Positions 20,438-29,536 of a stretch of 64,000 nucleotides of DNA are shown here, piece by piece (positions within the stretch are counted from its first letter, which is position 1; every line of letters starts with the position of its first letter). The notes beneath the pieces were generated by a model. The model ran no database searches. It was not told the origin of the DNA and saw only the letters and a program-made list of their open reading frames with translations. Source of the stretch: Streptomyces antioxidans (GTDB lineage: Bacteria; Actinomycetota; Actinomycetes; Streptomycetales; Streptomycetaceae); contig NZ_LAKD02000118.1 of assembly GCF_000968685.2 (NCBI RefSeq), positions 17,999 through 81,998 on the forward strand, in the 5' to 3' direction. The translations under genes were made by a program, and so were the position numbers.

Positions 20438-21109
20438 CTACTGCGCGCCGGGGCGGACCAGCCCGCTCTCGTACGCGTAGACGGCGGCCTGCACCCGGTC
20501 GCGCAGCCCCAGCTTGGTCAGCACATGGCCCACATGCGTCTTGACCGTGGTCTCGCTGACGAACAGATCGGCGGCGATCTCCGCGTTGGACAGCCCCCGG
20601 GCCACCAGCTTCAGCACCTCGACCTCGCGCTCGGTCAGCGTGTGCAGGGTGTCCGGCACCGGCTCGTCGCCCGACGGCAGATGCCCGGCGTACTTGTCCA
20701 GCAGCCTGCGGGTGATGCTGGGCGCCAGCATCGCCTCGCCCGCCGCCACCACCCGGATGGCCTGCACCAGCTCGGTGGCGGGCGCGTCCTTCAGCAGAAA
20801 GCCGCTGGCCCCGGCGCGCAGCGCCTCCACCACGTACTCATCCAGGTCGAAGGTGGTCAGCACCAACACCTTGGCCGGGCCGTCCCGCCCCGGACCGGTG
20901 ATCTGACGGGTCGCCTCCACACCGTCCATCCGCGGCATCCTGATGTCCATCAGGACCACATCGGGCTGCAGCGCCCGCACCTGATCGAGGGCCTGCAGAC
21001 CGTCCCCGGCCTCACCGACGACCGCCAGGTCCTGCTCCGCCTCCAGAATCATCCGGAATCCGGTGCGCAGCAGCGGTTGATCATCGACCAGTAGGACGCG
21101 GATCGCCAC
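20438..21109 (-). CDS. orphan NarL/FixJ-type response regulator
   Basis: A 223-residue two-component regulator. The receiver has the acidic pair VDDQ, phospho-Asp in VVLMDIRMPRMDG (about D54) and the Lys in GFLLKDAPA. The C-terminus is a LuxR helix-turn-helix: LTEREVEVLKLVARGLSNAE, then ETTVKTHVGHVL. No histidine kinase gene is adjacent on either side, unusual for this class, so its kinase must be elsewhere or absent. Confidence 0.95.
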   Translation of the reverse strand: MAIRVLLVDDQPLLRTGFRMILEAEQDLAVVGEAGDGLQALDQVRALQPDVVLMDIRMPRMDGVEATRQITGPGRDGPAKVLVLTTFDLDEYVVEALRAGASGFLLKDAPATELVQAIRVVAAGEAMLAPSITRRLLDKYAGHLPSGDEPVPDTLHTLTEREVEVLKLVARGLSNAEIAADLFVSETTVKTHVGHVLTKLGLRDRVQAAVYAYESGLVRPGAQ

Positions 21110-21145
21110 GGGAACTCCCTCTCCTAGACCGCGTCCATTCTGCCC

Positions 21146-21287
21146 GCCCGTCTCCCACCGCCACCCTCAGGGGGCGCTGCGCGGCACCTCTCTTCTTGCC
21201 CGTCTCCCACCGCCACCCTCAGGGGGCGCTGCGCGGCACCTCTCTTCTTGCCCGTCTCCCACCGCCACCCTCAGGGGGCGCTGCGCG
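21146..21287 (+). repeat. 52-bp tandem repeat, about 2.7 copies, spanning the nuclease stop codon
   Basis: Two complete copies (21146-21197, 21198-21249) and a partial third (21250-21287) of a unit beginning GCCCGTCTCCCACCGCC. The rightmost copy holds the last codons and stop of the leftward RecB-like gene, so the gene end has been duplicated outward. Confidence 0.95.
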
Positions 21288-22182
21288 ACTGCCTCAAATT
21301 CTGTACGGGCACCACCGCCAGCGGATAAGGCGGCGGCGTACCCCCGAATTCCGGACAGTGTGCCTGGTGGTCGCACCAGCCGCAGAGCTTGGTCTGCCGC
21401 GGCACGAACGCGCCGGTCTCCGTGGCCAGCCGGATCGCCTCCCACAGCGCCAGCACCTTGCGCTCCACGGCCCGCAGATCCCGCTCCTCCGGGTCGTACG
21501 TCAGCACGTCCCCGCTGCCCAGATAGACCAGCTGGAGCCGGCGCGGGATCACCCCGCGCAGCCGCCACAGCACCAGGGCGTAGAACTTCATCTGGAACAG
21601 GGCCTCGCCCGCGAACTGCGGCGCGGGGGCCTTGCCCGTCTTGTAGTCCACGATCCGCACATCACCGGTGGGGGCGATATCGATCCGGTCGATGATTCCA
21701 CGCAGCCTCAGCCCGGACTCGAGCTCCGTCTCCACGAACAGCTCGCGCTCCGCGGGCTCCAGACGGGTCGGATCCTCCAGCGAGAACCACTGCTCCACCA
21801 GCGTCTGGGCCCCCGTCAGCCACTCGGCCAGCCGGTCCGGCGCCGGAGCGCCGTCCTCCTCCTGGAACAGCTCGGCCAGCTCCGGCTTGGCCGCCAGCAG
21901 CCGCTCCCACTCACCCGGCACCATCGACCGGGCCCGCGGGGCGGTGCGGTCGGCGGCCGGGGCGTCGAACAGCCGCTCCAGCACCGCGTGGACCACCGTG
22001 CCGCGGGTGGCCGCCGCGCTGGGCTTCTCCGGCAGTCTGTCGATCACTCGGAAGCGGTAAAGCAGCGGGCACCGCATGAAATCGGCCGCCCGTGAGGGCG
22101 ACAACGAGGCGGCGGGGCCGGACTTCGGCGGCCCGTCGGAGGGTTCGGCCTTCCCGGTGGTGGTTCCCGTGGTGGTTCCCAT
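21271..22182 (-). CDS. RecB/AddB-like PD-(D/E)XK nuclease with Fe-S cluster motif
   Basis: A 303-residue nuclease of the RecB C-terminal/Cas4 family. Active-site features: His in GTVVHAVLERLF, Asp in LRGIIDRIDIA, and D-x-K in VRIVDYKTGKA. Cysteines at MRCPLLYR near the N-terminus and at LCGWCDHQAHCPEF near the C-terminus are spaced like the 4Fe-4S ligands of AddB and Cas4. No cas gene is present, so a stand-alone DNA-repair role is likelier. A PafBC-like promoter (CTGTCGGTG-N8-TAGGGT) ends 7 bp before the ATG, implying DNA-damage control and a nearly leaderless mRNA. Confidence 0.9.
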   Translation of the reverse strand: MGTTTGTTTGKAEPSDGPPKSGPAASLSPSRAADFMRCPLLYRFRVIDRLPEKPSAAATRGTVVHAVLERLFDAPAADRTAPRARSMVPGEWERLLAAKPELAELFQEEDGAPAPDRLAEWLTGAQTLVEQWFSLEDPTRLEPAERELFVETELESGLRLRGIIDRIDIAPTGDVRIVDYKTGKAPAPQFAGEALFQMKFYALVLWRLRGVIPRRLQLVYLGSGDVLTYDPEERDLRAVERKVLALWEAIRLATETGAFVPRQTKLCGWCDHQAHCPEFGGTPPPYPLAVVPVQNLRQSRSAP

Positions 22183-22189
22183 GGCGAAG

Positions 22190-22212
22190 ACCCTACGACC
22201 CGCCACCGACAG
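22190..22212 (-). promoter_or_regulatory. PafBC/RecA-NDp-like promoter of the RecB-like nuclease
   Basis: Minus strand: CTGTCGGTG, 8 bp, TAGGGT, then 7 bp to the ATG. It matches the LexA-independent actinobacterial damage promoter (TTGTCRGTG-N8-TANNNT) at 8 of 9 positions counting G for R. Confidence 0.65.
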
Positions 22213-22311
22213 CCGGACGCATACCATCGACGTTCGAGCCCCCGGCACTGCATGATCGTGGGGAACGTACCAAAAAGAGGGGTGCGACCGAGCATCCGAC
22301 GAGGGGACACC

Positions 22312-23562
22312 GTGGACAACAGCGGGCAGCGGCAGTCCGACAACGGGGAATCGGACCGCGCGACCGAGCCCGAGGGCGGCAAGCGGCCGCGCCCGCGTGA
22401 GGTGGGCGGCGGCATTCTCATGGGTCGCCCCTTCGGCGTGCCCGTGTATGTCTCGCCCAGCTGGTTCCTGGTCGCCGCCCTCATCACCTGGGTCTTCGGC
22501 GGCCAGCTCGACCGGGTGCTGCCCGAGCTCGGCGCCGCCCGCTATCTGGTCTCGCTCTTCTTCGCGGTGGCCTTCTACGCCTCGGTGCTGGTGCACGAGC
22601 TCGCCCACACCGTGGCCGCGCTCCGCTTCAAGCTGCCGGTGCGCCGGATCCAGCTGCAGTTCTTCGGCGGGGTCTCGGAGATCGAGAAGGAGACCGAGAC
22701 CCCCGGCAGGGAGTTCGTGCTGGCCTTCGTCGGCCCGCTGCTCTCCCTGGTCCTGGCGGGCGTGTTCTACCTCGGCATGATGGTCGTGGAGCCCGGCACG
22801 GTGCCCGGGGTGCTGCTCGCCGGGCTGATGATCTCCAACCTGATCGTGGCCGCGTTCAACCTGCTGCCCGGGCTGCCCCTGGACGGCGGCCGGATGCTGC
22901 GCGCCGTCGTCTGGAAGCTCAGCGGCAGACCCATGACCGGCACCGTCGCCGCCGCCTGGAGCGGCCGCGCGCTCGCCGTCGCGGTGCTCGTCGGACTGCC
23001 GCTGCTCACCCAGGCGGGCGGGCTCGGCGAGGAGCCCCAGAGCTTCGGCAGCGTCGACTCGCTCACCGACGCGCTGCTGGCCGCCATACTCGCCGCGATC
23101 ATCTGGACCGGCGCGGGCAACAGCCTGCGGATGGCCCGGCTGCGGGAGCGGCTGCCGGACCTGCGCGCCCGTACGCTCACCCGGCGCGCCGTCCCCGTGG
23201 CGGCCGACACCCCGCTCTCGGAGGCGCTGCGCCGGGCGAACGAGGCCGGGGCCCGGGCCCTGGTCGTGGTGGACGGCCATGGGGCCCCGACCGCCGTGGT
23301 GCGGGAGGCGGCCATCGTGGGGGTCCCCGAGCACCGCCGCCCGTGGGTCGCGGTCAGCGGTCTCGCCCAGGACCTCAAGGACGGCATGCGGGTCTCCGCC
23401 GAGCTCACCGGCGAGGAGCTGCTGGACACCCTGCGGGCCACCCCCGCCACCGAGTACCTGGTGGTCGAGGAGACCGGCGAGATCTACGGGGTGCTCTCCA
23501 CGGCCGATGTCGAGCGCGCCTTCGTGGCGGCCATGGCCAGGACCTCCTCGGGCCCCTCCTGA
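22312..23562 (+). CDS. M50-family site-2 intramembrane protease with CBS domains
   Basis: A 416-residue membrane metalloprotease of the SpoIVFB/Rip3 type. Zinc motif HELAH lies in the second hydrophobic segment (VLVHELAHTVAAL) and the second motif is NLLPGLPLDGGRML. About six membrane segments are followed by a cytosolic pair of CBS-like repeats (VPVAADTPLSEALRRA and YLVVEETGEIYGVLSTADV). Such proteases cut membrane-bound regulators. GTG at 22312 with GAGGGG upstream is chosen; the hydrophilic 33-residue N-tail precedes MGRPFGVPVYVSP. Confidence 0.92.
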   Translation: MDNSGQRQSDNGESDRATEPEGGKRPRPREVGGGILMGRPFGVPVYVSPSWFLVAALITWVFGGQLDRVLPELGAARYLVSLFFAVAFYASVLVHELAHTVAALRFKLPVRRIQLQFFGGVSEIEKETETPGREFVLAFVGPLLSLVLAGVFYLGMMVVEPGTVPGVLLAGLMISNLIVAAFNLLPGLPLDGGRMLRAVVWKLSGRPMTGTVAAAWSGRALAVAVLVGLPLLTQAGGLGEEPQSFGSVDSLTDALLAAILAAIIWTGAGNSLRMARLRERLPDLRARTLTRRAVPVAADTPLSEALRRANEAGARALVVVDGHGAPTAVVREAAIVGVPEHRRPWVAVSGLAQDLKDGMRVSAELTGEELLDTLRATPATEYLVVEETGEIYGVLSTADVERAFVAAMARTSSGPS

Positions 23563-23612
23563 GGCCCCCGGGCGTGGTCCGGGCACGGCGAAGTGCCCGG
23601 TAGGCTGTTCAC

Positions 23613-24617
23613 ATGTCCGAACCGACCGGTGCCGCCCGCCGTCGCGGGCCCTTCCAGGTCGGGGACCAGGTCCAGCTCACCGACCCCAAGGGACGCCACT
23701 ACACCTTCACGCTCGAGTCAGGGAAGAACTTCCACACCCACAAGGGATCCTTCCCCCATGACGAGCTGATCGGCGCCCCCGAGGGAACCGTCGTGCGCAC
23801 CACGGGAAACGTCGCGTATCTCGCGCTGCGCCCCCTGCTCCCCGACTATGTCCTGTCCATGCCACGCGGTGCCGCCGTGGTCTACCCCAAGGACGCGGGG
23901 CAGATCCTGGCGATGGCCGACATCTTCCCCGGCGCACGCGTCGTCGAGGCGGGCGTCGGCTCCGGCTCGCTCTCCACCTTCCTGCTGCGGGCCATCGGCG
24001 ACCAGGGCATGCTGCACTCCTACGAGCGCCGGGCCGACTTCGCCGAGATCGCCGCGCAGAACGTCGAGCGCTACTTCGGCGCCCCGCACCCCGCCTGGCG
24101 GCTCACCGTCGGCGACCTCCAGGACAACCTCAGCGACACCGACGTGGACCGCGTGATCCTGGACATGCTCGCCCCCTGGGAGTGCCTGGAGCCGGTGTCC
24201 AAGGCGCTCGTCCCCGGCGGCATCCTGTGCGCGTACGTCGCCACCACCACCCAGCTCGCCCGCACCGTGGAGGCCATCCGCGAGCACGGCACCTTCAACG
24301 AGCCGTCGGCCTGGGAGACCATGGTGCGCACCTGGCACGTGGAGGGCCTGGCGGTCCGGCCGGACCACCGCATGATCGGCCACACCGGCTTCCTGCTCAC
24401 CGCCCGTCGGCTCGCCGATGGTGTGGAGCCCCCGATGCGCCGCCGCAGGCCCGCCAAGGGCGCGTACGGCGAGGACTACGTGGGCTGGGGCACCGCCAAG
24501 GACGCCGGTGCCGCCGGGGACACCGGCACTGCCGGGGACGCCGGTACCGCCAAGGGCGCCTCGGGAGGCGACGGGCGCCCCTCCGGCGGCCAGGACACCC
24601 CCTCCGGCGACGCCTGA
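23613..24617 (+). CDS. trmI: tRNA (adenine-58-N1)-methyltransferase
   Basis: A 334-residue AdoMet-dependent enzyme that methylates A58 in the T-loop of tRNA. Family features: N-terminal FQVGDQVQLTDPKGRHYTF, AdoMet motif VVEAGVGSGSLSTFLLRAIG and LDMLAPWECL. The last 45 residues are a low-complexity tail of D-A-G/A-G-D/T-G repeats not needed for catalysis. TAGGCT ends 5 bp before the ATG and no ribosome site is evident, suggesting a leaderless transcript. The gene lies upstream of the proteasome ATPase as in other actinobacteria. Confidence 0.95.
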   Translation: MSEPTGAARRRGPFQVGDQVQLTDPKGRHYTFTLESGKNFHTHKGSFPHDELIGAPEGTVVRTTGNVAYLALRPLLPDYVLSMPRGAAVVYPKDAGQILAMADIFPGARVVEAGVGSGSLSTFLLRAIGDQGMLHSYERRADFAEIAAQNVERYFGAPHPAWRLTVGDLQDNLSDTDVDRVILDMLAPWECLEPVSKALVPGGILCAYVATTTQLARTVEAIREHGTFNEPSAWETMVRTWHVEGLAVRPDHRMIGHTGFLLTARRLADGVEPPMRRRRPAKGAYGEDYVGWGTAKDAGAAGDTGTAGDAGTAKGASGGDGRPSGGQDTPSGDA

Positions 24618-24794
24618 CGGCCGTCAGGCAGCCTCACCCGGGGCCCGTCCGGCGGCCTCCCGGGACCCCGACCGGCGCCACAACGGCTGGGCGTGGCCAC
24701 CGAATTCCCGCGTGAGGGCGGTGGCCGCGCCCTGTGAGATGTGGCACGATGCGGATCACCTCCCGCCTCAGCCCCTCACATGGAGTCATCCCGC

Positions 24795-25382
24795 GTGCAG
24801 CCTCTGGGCCCGGATCTCGCGCACACCCAACCCCGTCCGGTGCACTGGGTGGCGACCGCGGCCGCCGTGGCCGCCGTCATCGCCGGAGGGTCGTTCTTCC
24901 AGCCCTCCGACGCCAAGGCCACCACCTCGACCGCCGCCTCCGCACCGGGCACCGGGAGGCTCCCCGCCGCCGAGGCCCCCGACCCCCGAGCCGCGGACTA
25001 TCCCATGAAGTGCGGACGGACCCGGCCCGACGTCATCGACCGGGGCTCCGCGGACCTGGACGGGGACGGGCGGCCGGAGACCGTCGCCGTGGTGCGCTGC
25101 GCGACCGCTTTCGGCACCCCGCCCAGCGGTGTCTATGTGCTCTCCCAGCCGGCCGGCCACGCGGGCGCCGAGCCCCGTGTGGTGGCCACCTTCGTGGATC
25201 CGAAGGAGGGGATGAGCATCAGCGATTTCGCGGTGCGCGGAAAGAAGGTTTCGGCCACCTTGCTGGGATACTCGTCGGCCAAAGTCCCGCGGTGCTGTCC
25301 GGATCTGCAGCGCAAGGTCAACTGGCAGTGGCGGGACGGAAAGTTCGTCCTTAAGGCGCTGCCGGTCCCGGGGAGTGTGTGA
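24795..25382 (+). CDS. small exported or membrane-anchored protein of unknown function
   Basis: About 195 residues: short N-tail, one hydrophobic segment (WVATAAAVAAVIAGGSFF), a Ser/Thr/Ala-rich linker and a C-terminal domain with four to five cysteines (MKCGRT, VVRCAT, RCCPDL) and an FG-GAP-like DLDGDGRPETVAVVRC motif. I do not recognise a named family. GTG at 24795 has GGAG 9 nt upstream; an in-frame ATG at 24780 would add five residues. The extracellular disulfide-bonded nature is inferred. Confidence 0.7.
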   Translation: MQPLGPDLAHTQPRPVHWVATAAAVAAVIAGGSFFQPSDAKATTSTAASAPGTGRLPAAEAPDPRAADYPMKCGRTRPDVIDRGSADLDGDGRPETVAVVRCATAFGTPPSGVYVLSQPAGHAGAEPRVVATFVDPKEGMSISDFAVRGKKVSATLLGYSSAKVPRCCPDLQRKVNWQWRDGKFVLKALPVPGSV

Positions 25383-25388
25383 GCGGTT

Positions 25389-25430
25389 ACTCGCGGTGCG
25401 TCACTCCGCACTCGCGGTGGGTCACTCCGC
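25389..25430 (+). repeat. two tandem copies of a 21-bp repeat
   Basis: ACTCGCGGTG-S-GTCACTCCGC twice (25389-25409 and 25410-25430, one mismatch). The second copy includes the stop codon of the leftward ferredoxin gene. Confidence 0.85.
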
Positions 25431-25712
25431 GTCGGGTCCGTAGACCTCGACCCGGTCAGTGACGCGGCGTACATGGATGCAGTCGCCGGGGCACTCCTTG
25501 GCGGAATCCCTGACCTCGGTCAGCAGGGCCACGGGCACCGGGGCGGCCGCGCCCTTGTCCTGTAGCAGCTCATCGTCGGCGCTCTTGACGTAAGCTAGAC
25601 CGTCGATGTCGAGTTCGAAGACCTCGGGAGCGTACTGGGCACAGATTCCGTCCCCGGTGCACAGATCCTGGTCGATCCAGACCTCAAGACCGCCGAGCTC
25701 CTCGTTCCGCAC
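25422..25712 (-). CDS. 3Fe-4S type ferredoxin
   Basis: A 96-residue ferredoxin. Cluster ligands: CTGDGIC near the start (C-x5-C, with the middle Cys position occupied by Gly-Asp) and CPGDCI near the end, the pattern of actinobacterial 3Fe-4S ferredoxins that feed cytochromes P450 and other oxygenases. GTG at 25712 follows AGGGGG by 6 nt. No P450 is adjacent. In other actinobacteria a similar ferredoxin also sits beside the proteasome ATPase gene. Confidence 0.92.
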   Translation of the reverse strand: MRNEELGGLEVWIDQDLCTGDGICAQYAPEVFELDIDGLAYVKSADDELLQDKGAAAPVPVALLTEVRDSAKECPGDCIHVRRVTDRVEVYGPDAE

Positions 25713-25903
25713 GGTGTGCCCCCTCCTGTTCCTTCGATACGCCATTCAACATTGTCTAAATATCGCCAACCCTGGCGGGTGTTGACCGTGTCGACGATAC
25801 AACCGCTCGCTTTCCGATGTTGTTGGGTGGGTATTCACCTGGCGTGAGGGAGTGCGCAAGGGTGAAGATCGGACACACGCCGACCGGGTTTGTGATCTAG
25901 GGG

Positions 25904-25931
25904 TTTCAACCCGCACCGGCCCAGGTAGGGT
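25904..25931 (+). promoter_or_regulatory. possible arc promoter
   Basis: TTTCAA, 16 bp, TAGGGT in the 200-bp gap before arc, about 40 bp upstream of the start codon. Weak -35; assignment by eye only. Confidence 0.3.
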
Positions 25932-25969
25932 CAGGAAGCGTCCAGCTCCCCTTGGAGGAGGTGAGGACC

Positions 25970-27736
25970 GTGGCAGCCCACGACGACGACATCAACCGCG
26001 GCATCCGGCCGGGGCGGGGGTCTGACGACCCTGCCGGCCAGGTTGCCTATCTCGAGCAGGAAATCGCCGTCCTGCGCCGCAAGCTCGCCGACTCTCCGCG
26101 TCATACGAGGATTCTCGAAGAGCGGATCGTCGAGCTGCAGACCAATCTGGCGGGAGTCTCCGCACAGAACGAGCGGCTCGCGAACACACTCCGTGAGGCC
26201 CGCGACCAGATCGTGGCCCTGAAGGAGGAGGTCGACCGGCTCGCCCAGCCGCCGGCCGGTTTCGGGGCCTTTCTGCAGGCGAACGAGGACGGTACGGCGG
26301 ACATCTTTACCGGGGGCCGTAAACTCCGGGTGAATGTCAGCCCAAGCGTCGAGCTCGACGACCTCAAGCGCGGCCAGGAGGTCATGCTCAACGAGGCGCT
26401 CAATGTGGTCGAGGCCATGGAGTTCGAGCGCGCCGGGGACATCGTCACCCTCAAGGAAGTCCTTGAGGACGGCGAGCGCGCCCTGGTGATCGGGCACACC
26501 GACGAGGAGCGGGTGGTGCGGCTGGCGGAGCCGCTGCTGAGCACCACCATCCGGCCCGGTGACGCCCTGCTGCTCGAGTCCCGGTCCGGCTATGTCTATG
26601 AGGTGGTGCCGAAGAGCGAGGTCGAGGAGCTCGTCCTCGAAGAGGTGCCGGACATCGACTACAACAAGATCGGCGGTCTGGGAAACCAGATCGAGCTGAT
26701 CCGCGACGCGGTCGAGCTCCCGTACCTCTACCCCGATCTCTTCAAGGAGCACGAACTGCGGCCGCCCAAGGGCGTGCTGCTGTACGGCCCGCCCGGCTGC
26801 GGCAAGACGCTGATCGCCAAGGCCGTGGCCAACTCCCTTGCCAAGAAGGTCGCCGAGGTCACCGGCAAGCCCGCGGGGAAGAGCTTCTTCCTCAACATCA
26901 AGGGCCCCGAGCTGCTCAACAAGTACGTCGGCGAGACGGAGCGGCACATCCGGCTGGTCTTCCAGCGCGCCCGGGAGAAGGCCAGCGAGGGCACGCCCGT
27001 CATCGTCTTCTTCGACGAGATGGACTCCCTCTTCCGCACCCGTGGCTCCGGGGTCAGCTCGGACGTGGAGAACACCATCGTCCCCCAGCTGCTCTCCGAG
27101 ATCGACGGCGTGGAGGGCCTGGAGAACGTGATCGTCATCGGCGCCTCCAACCGTGAGGACATGATCGACCCCGCGATCCTGCGCCCCGGCCGCCTCGATG
27201 TGAAGATCAAGATCGAGCGTCCGGACGCCGAGGCCGCCAAGGACATCTTCTCGAAGTACCTGACGGAGTCCCTGCCCCTCCACACGGACGACCTCTCCGA
27301 GCACGGCGGATCGCCGAAGGCCGCGATCGGCGGGATGATCCAGTCGGTGGTCGAGCAGATGTACACCGAGTCCGAGGAGAACCGCTTCCTGGAGGTCACC
27401 TACGCCAATGGCGACAAGGAAGTCCTCTACTTCAAGGACTTCAACTCCGGCGCCATGATCCAGAACATTGTGGACCGCGCCAAGAAGATGGCGATCAAGG
27501 ACTTCCTGGACCACAACCAGAAGGGCCTTCGCGTCTCCCATCTGCTCGCCGCCTGCGTGGACGAGTTCAAGGAGAACGAGGACCTGCCCAACACCACGAA
27601 CCCGGACGACTGGGCCCGGATCTCCGGTAAGAAGGGCGAGCGGATCGTGTACATCCGCACCCTGGTCACCGGAAAGCAGGGCGCGGACACTGGACGCTCC
27701 ATCGACACGGTGGCGAACACCGGTCAGTACCTGTAA
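25970..27736 (+). CDS. arc: proteasome-associated AAA+ ATPase ARC (Mpa)
   Basis: A 588-residue hexameric unfoldase that binds Pup on substrates and feeds them into the 20S proteasome. N-terminal coiled coil (about residues 20-75: YLEQEIAVLRRKLADSPRH) for Pup binding, two OB folds, then the AAA domain with Walker A GPPGCGKT (about 272) and Walker B VIVFFDEMDSLF. The C-terminal GQYL tail docks on the proteasome alpha ring. GTG at 25970 follows GGAGGAGG; an ATG 18 bp upstream is less likely. Confidence 0.97.
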   Translation: MAAHDDDINRGIRPGRGSDDPAGQVAYLEQEIAVLRRKLADSPRHTRILEERIVELQTNLAGVSAQNERLANTLREARDQIVALKEEVDRLAQPPAGFGAFLQANEDGTADIFTGGRKLRVNVSPSVELDDLKRGQEVMLNEALNVVEAMEFERAGDIVTLKEVLEDGERALVIGHTDEERVVRLAEPLLSTTIRPGDALLLESRSGYVYEVVPKSEVEELVLEEVPDIDYNKIGGLGNQIELIRDAVELPYLYPDLFKEHELRPPKGVLLYGPPGCGKTLIAKAVANSLAKKVAEVTGKPAGKSFFLNIKGPELLNKYVGETERHIRLVFQRAREKASEGTPVIVFFDEMDSLFRTRGSGVSSDVENTIVPQLLSEIDGVEGLENVIVIGASNREDMIDPAILRPGRLDVKIKIERPDAEAAKDIFSKYLTESLPLHTDDLSEHGGSPKAAIGGMIQSVVEQMYTESEENRFLEVTYANGDKEVLYFKDFNSGAMIQNIVDRAKKMAIKDFLDHNQKGLRVSHLLAACVDEFKENEDLPNTTNPDDWARISGKKGERIVYIRTLVTGKQGADTGRSIDTVANTGQYL

Positions 27737-27745
27737 CACCGCGGT

Positions 27746-27783
27746 CCGGCTGCGGATGTCCTGGACGGGGCATCCGCAGCCGG
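27746..27783 (+). terminator. terminator after arc
   Basis: CCGGCTGCGGATG pairs perfectly with CATCCGCAGCCGG (13 bp, 12-nt loop) 9 bp after the arc stop, followed shortly by CTTTT. It suggests that arc and dop are separate transcripts. Confidence 0.75.
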
Positions 27784-27995
27784 ATGCGCTTTTCGGACCG
27801 CATTCTTCGTACGAGTCCTACGAGCCCGACCGGAGCAATGACTGTAATGATCTCCGCAGCACCGCTTGGCCCCTCTAGGCTCTTTGGTACCGCAGTATCG
27901 CGGCACGGGGGATCGGAGGCCGCAGATGGACCGGGAGCGCAGCGGTACTTGAGCGCCGATCCCAGCCGGGGGCGGCGCCGGGCAAGGAGGGCCGC

Positions 27996-29507
27996 ATGAC
28001 CGTACGGCGCGTAATGGGAATCGAGACGGAGTACGGGATCTCCGTCCCGGGGCACCCGAACGCCAATGCCATGCTCACCTCATCCCAGGTCGTCAACGCC
28101 TACGCGGCGGCGATGCACCGGGCGCGCCGCGCCCGCTGGGACTTCGAGGAGGAGAACCCGCTGCGGGACGCCCGCGGATTCGACCTCGCACGCGAGTCCG
28201 CCGACGCCAGCCAGCTCACGGACGAGGACATCGGCCTGGCCAATGTGATCCTCACCAATGGCGCGCGGCTCTATGTGGACCACGCCCACCCCGAGTACTC
28301 CGCCCCCGAGGTCACCAACCCCCGGGACGCGGTGCTCTGGGACAAGGCCGGCGAGCGCGTCATGGCCGAGGCCGCGCTGCGCGCCGCCGAGCTGCCCGGC
28401 GGGCAGCCCATCCACCTCTACAAGAACAACACCGACAACAAGGGCGCCTCCTACGGCACGCATGAGAACTACCTGATGAAGCGGGAGACCGCCTTCTCGG
28501 ACATCGTGCGCCACCTGACGCCCTTCTTCGTCTCCCGCCAGGTCGTCACGGGCGCGGGCCGCGTCGGCATCGGCCAGGACGGCCATGAGCACGGCTTCCA
28601 GATCAGCCAGCGGGCGGACTACTTCGAGGTCGAGGTCGGCCTGGAGACCACGCTCAAGCGCCCGATCATCAACACCCGCGACGAGCCGCACGCCGACGCC
28701 GAGAAGTACCGCCGACTCCATGTGATCATCGGCGACGCCAACCTCTCCGAGCTGTCGACGTACCTCAAGCTGGGCACCACCTCCCTGGTGCTGTCGATGA
28801 TCGAAGACGGCTTCATCGCCGTGGACCTCGCGGTGGACCAGCCGGTGCGCACCCTGCACCAGGTCTCGCACGACCCGACGCTGCGCCGTCTGGTCACGCT
28901 GCGCAGCGGCCGTACGCTCACCGCGGTGCAGCTCCAGATGGAGTACTTCGAGCTCGCCCGCAAATACGTCGAGGACCGCTACGGGGCGGACGCCGACGAG
29001 CAGACCCGGGACGTCCTGGCCCGCTGGGAGGACGTGCTGAACCGGCTGGAGCGCGACCCCATGAGCCTCTCCGGCGAGCTGGACTGGGTCGCCAAGCGGG
29101 AGCTGCTCGAGGGCTACCGCCGCCGCGACGCCCTGGAGTGGGACGCGGCCCGGCTCCATCTGGTGGACCTGCAGTACGCCGACGTGCGCCCGGACAAGGG
29201 CCTGTACAACCGGCTGGTGGCCCGCGGCAAGATGAAGCGGCTGCTGGACGACCAGGACATCGCCCGGGCCCAGAACAAGCCCCCGGAGGACACCCGCGCC
29301 TACTTCCGCGGCCGCTGTCTGGAGCAGTACGCGGACGACGTGGCCGCGGCCTCCTGGGACTCGGTGATCTTCGATCTGCCGGGCCGTGACTCTCTGCAAC
29401 GGGTTCCCACCCTGGAGCCGCTGCGCGGCACCCGCAACCACGTCAAGGAGTTGCTGGACCGCTGCCGCACGGCCGAGGACCTGGTCCGGGTGCTGTCCGG
29501 AGGCTGA
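27996..29507 (+). CDS. dop: Pup deamidase/depupylase
   Basis: A 503-residue carboxylate-amine-ligase-fold enzyme that deamidates the C-terminal Gln of Pup and removes Pup from substrates. MGIETEYGISVPGHPNANAM opens the fold; the Dop-specific loop follows (about 42-80, ARWDFEEENPLRDARGF), absent from PafA. YVDHAHPEYSAPE supplies the catalytic Asp near residue 94. YKNNTDNKGASYGTHENYL is shared with PafA. AAGGAGG precedes the ATG. Next gene is pup. Confidence 0.97.
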   Translation: MTVRRVMGIETEYGISVPGHPNANAMLTSSQVVNAYAAAMHRARRARWDFEEENPLRDARGFDLARESADASQLTDEDIGLANVILTNGARLYVDHAHPEYSAPEVTNPRDAVLWDKAGERVMAEAALRAAELPGGQPIHLYKNNTDNKGASYGTHENYLMKRETAFSDIVRHLTPFFVSRQVVTGAGRVGIGQDGHEHGFQISQRADYFEVEVGLETTLKRPIINTRDEPHADAEKYRRLHVIIGDANLSELSTYLKLGTTSLVLSMIEDGFIAVDLAVDQPVRTLHQVSHDPTLRRLVTLRSGRTLTAVQLQMEYFELARKYVEDRYGADADEQTRDVLARWEDVLNRLERDPMSLSGELDWVAKRELLEGYRRRDALEWDAARLHLVDLQYADVRPDKGLYNRLVARGKMKRLLDDQDIARAQNKPPEDTRAYFRGRCLEQYADDVAAASWDSVIFDLPGRDSLQRVPTLEPLRGTRNHVKELLDRCRTAEDLVRVLSGG

Positions 29508-29536
29508 AATGCCCCTGGGCCGGGAATCATCGAGGT

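Noticed and set aside
21146..21287. CRISPR array
   Set aside because: The 52-bp units are directly adjacent with no unique spacers, and no cas genes are present.
21271..22182. Cas4 of a CRISPR system
   Set aside because: Fold and cysteines are similar, but there is no array or other cas gene; a stand-alone repair nuclease is simpler.
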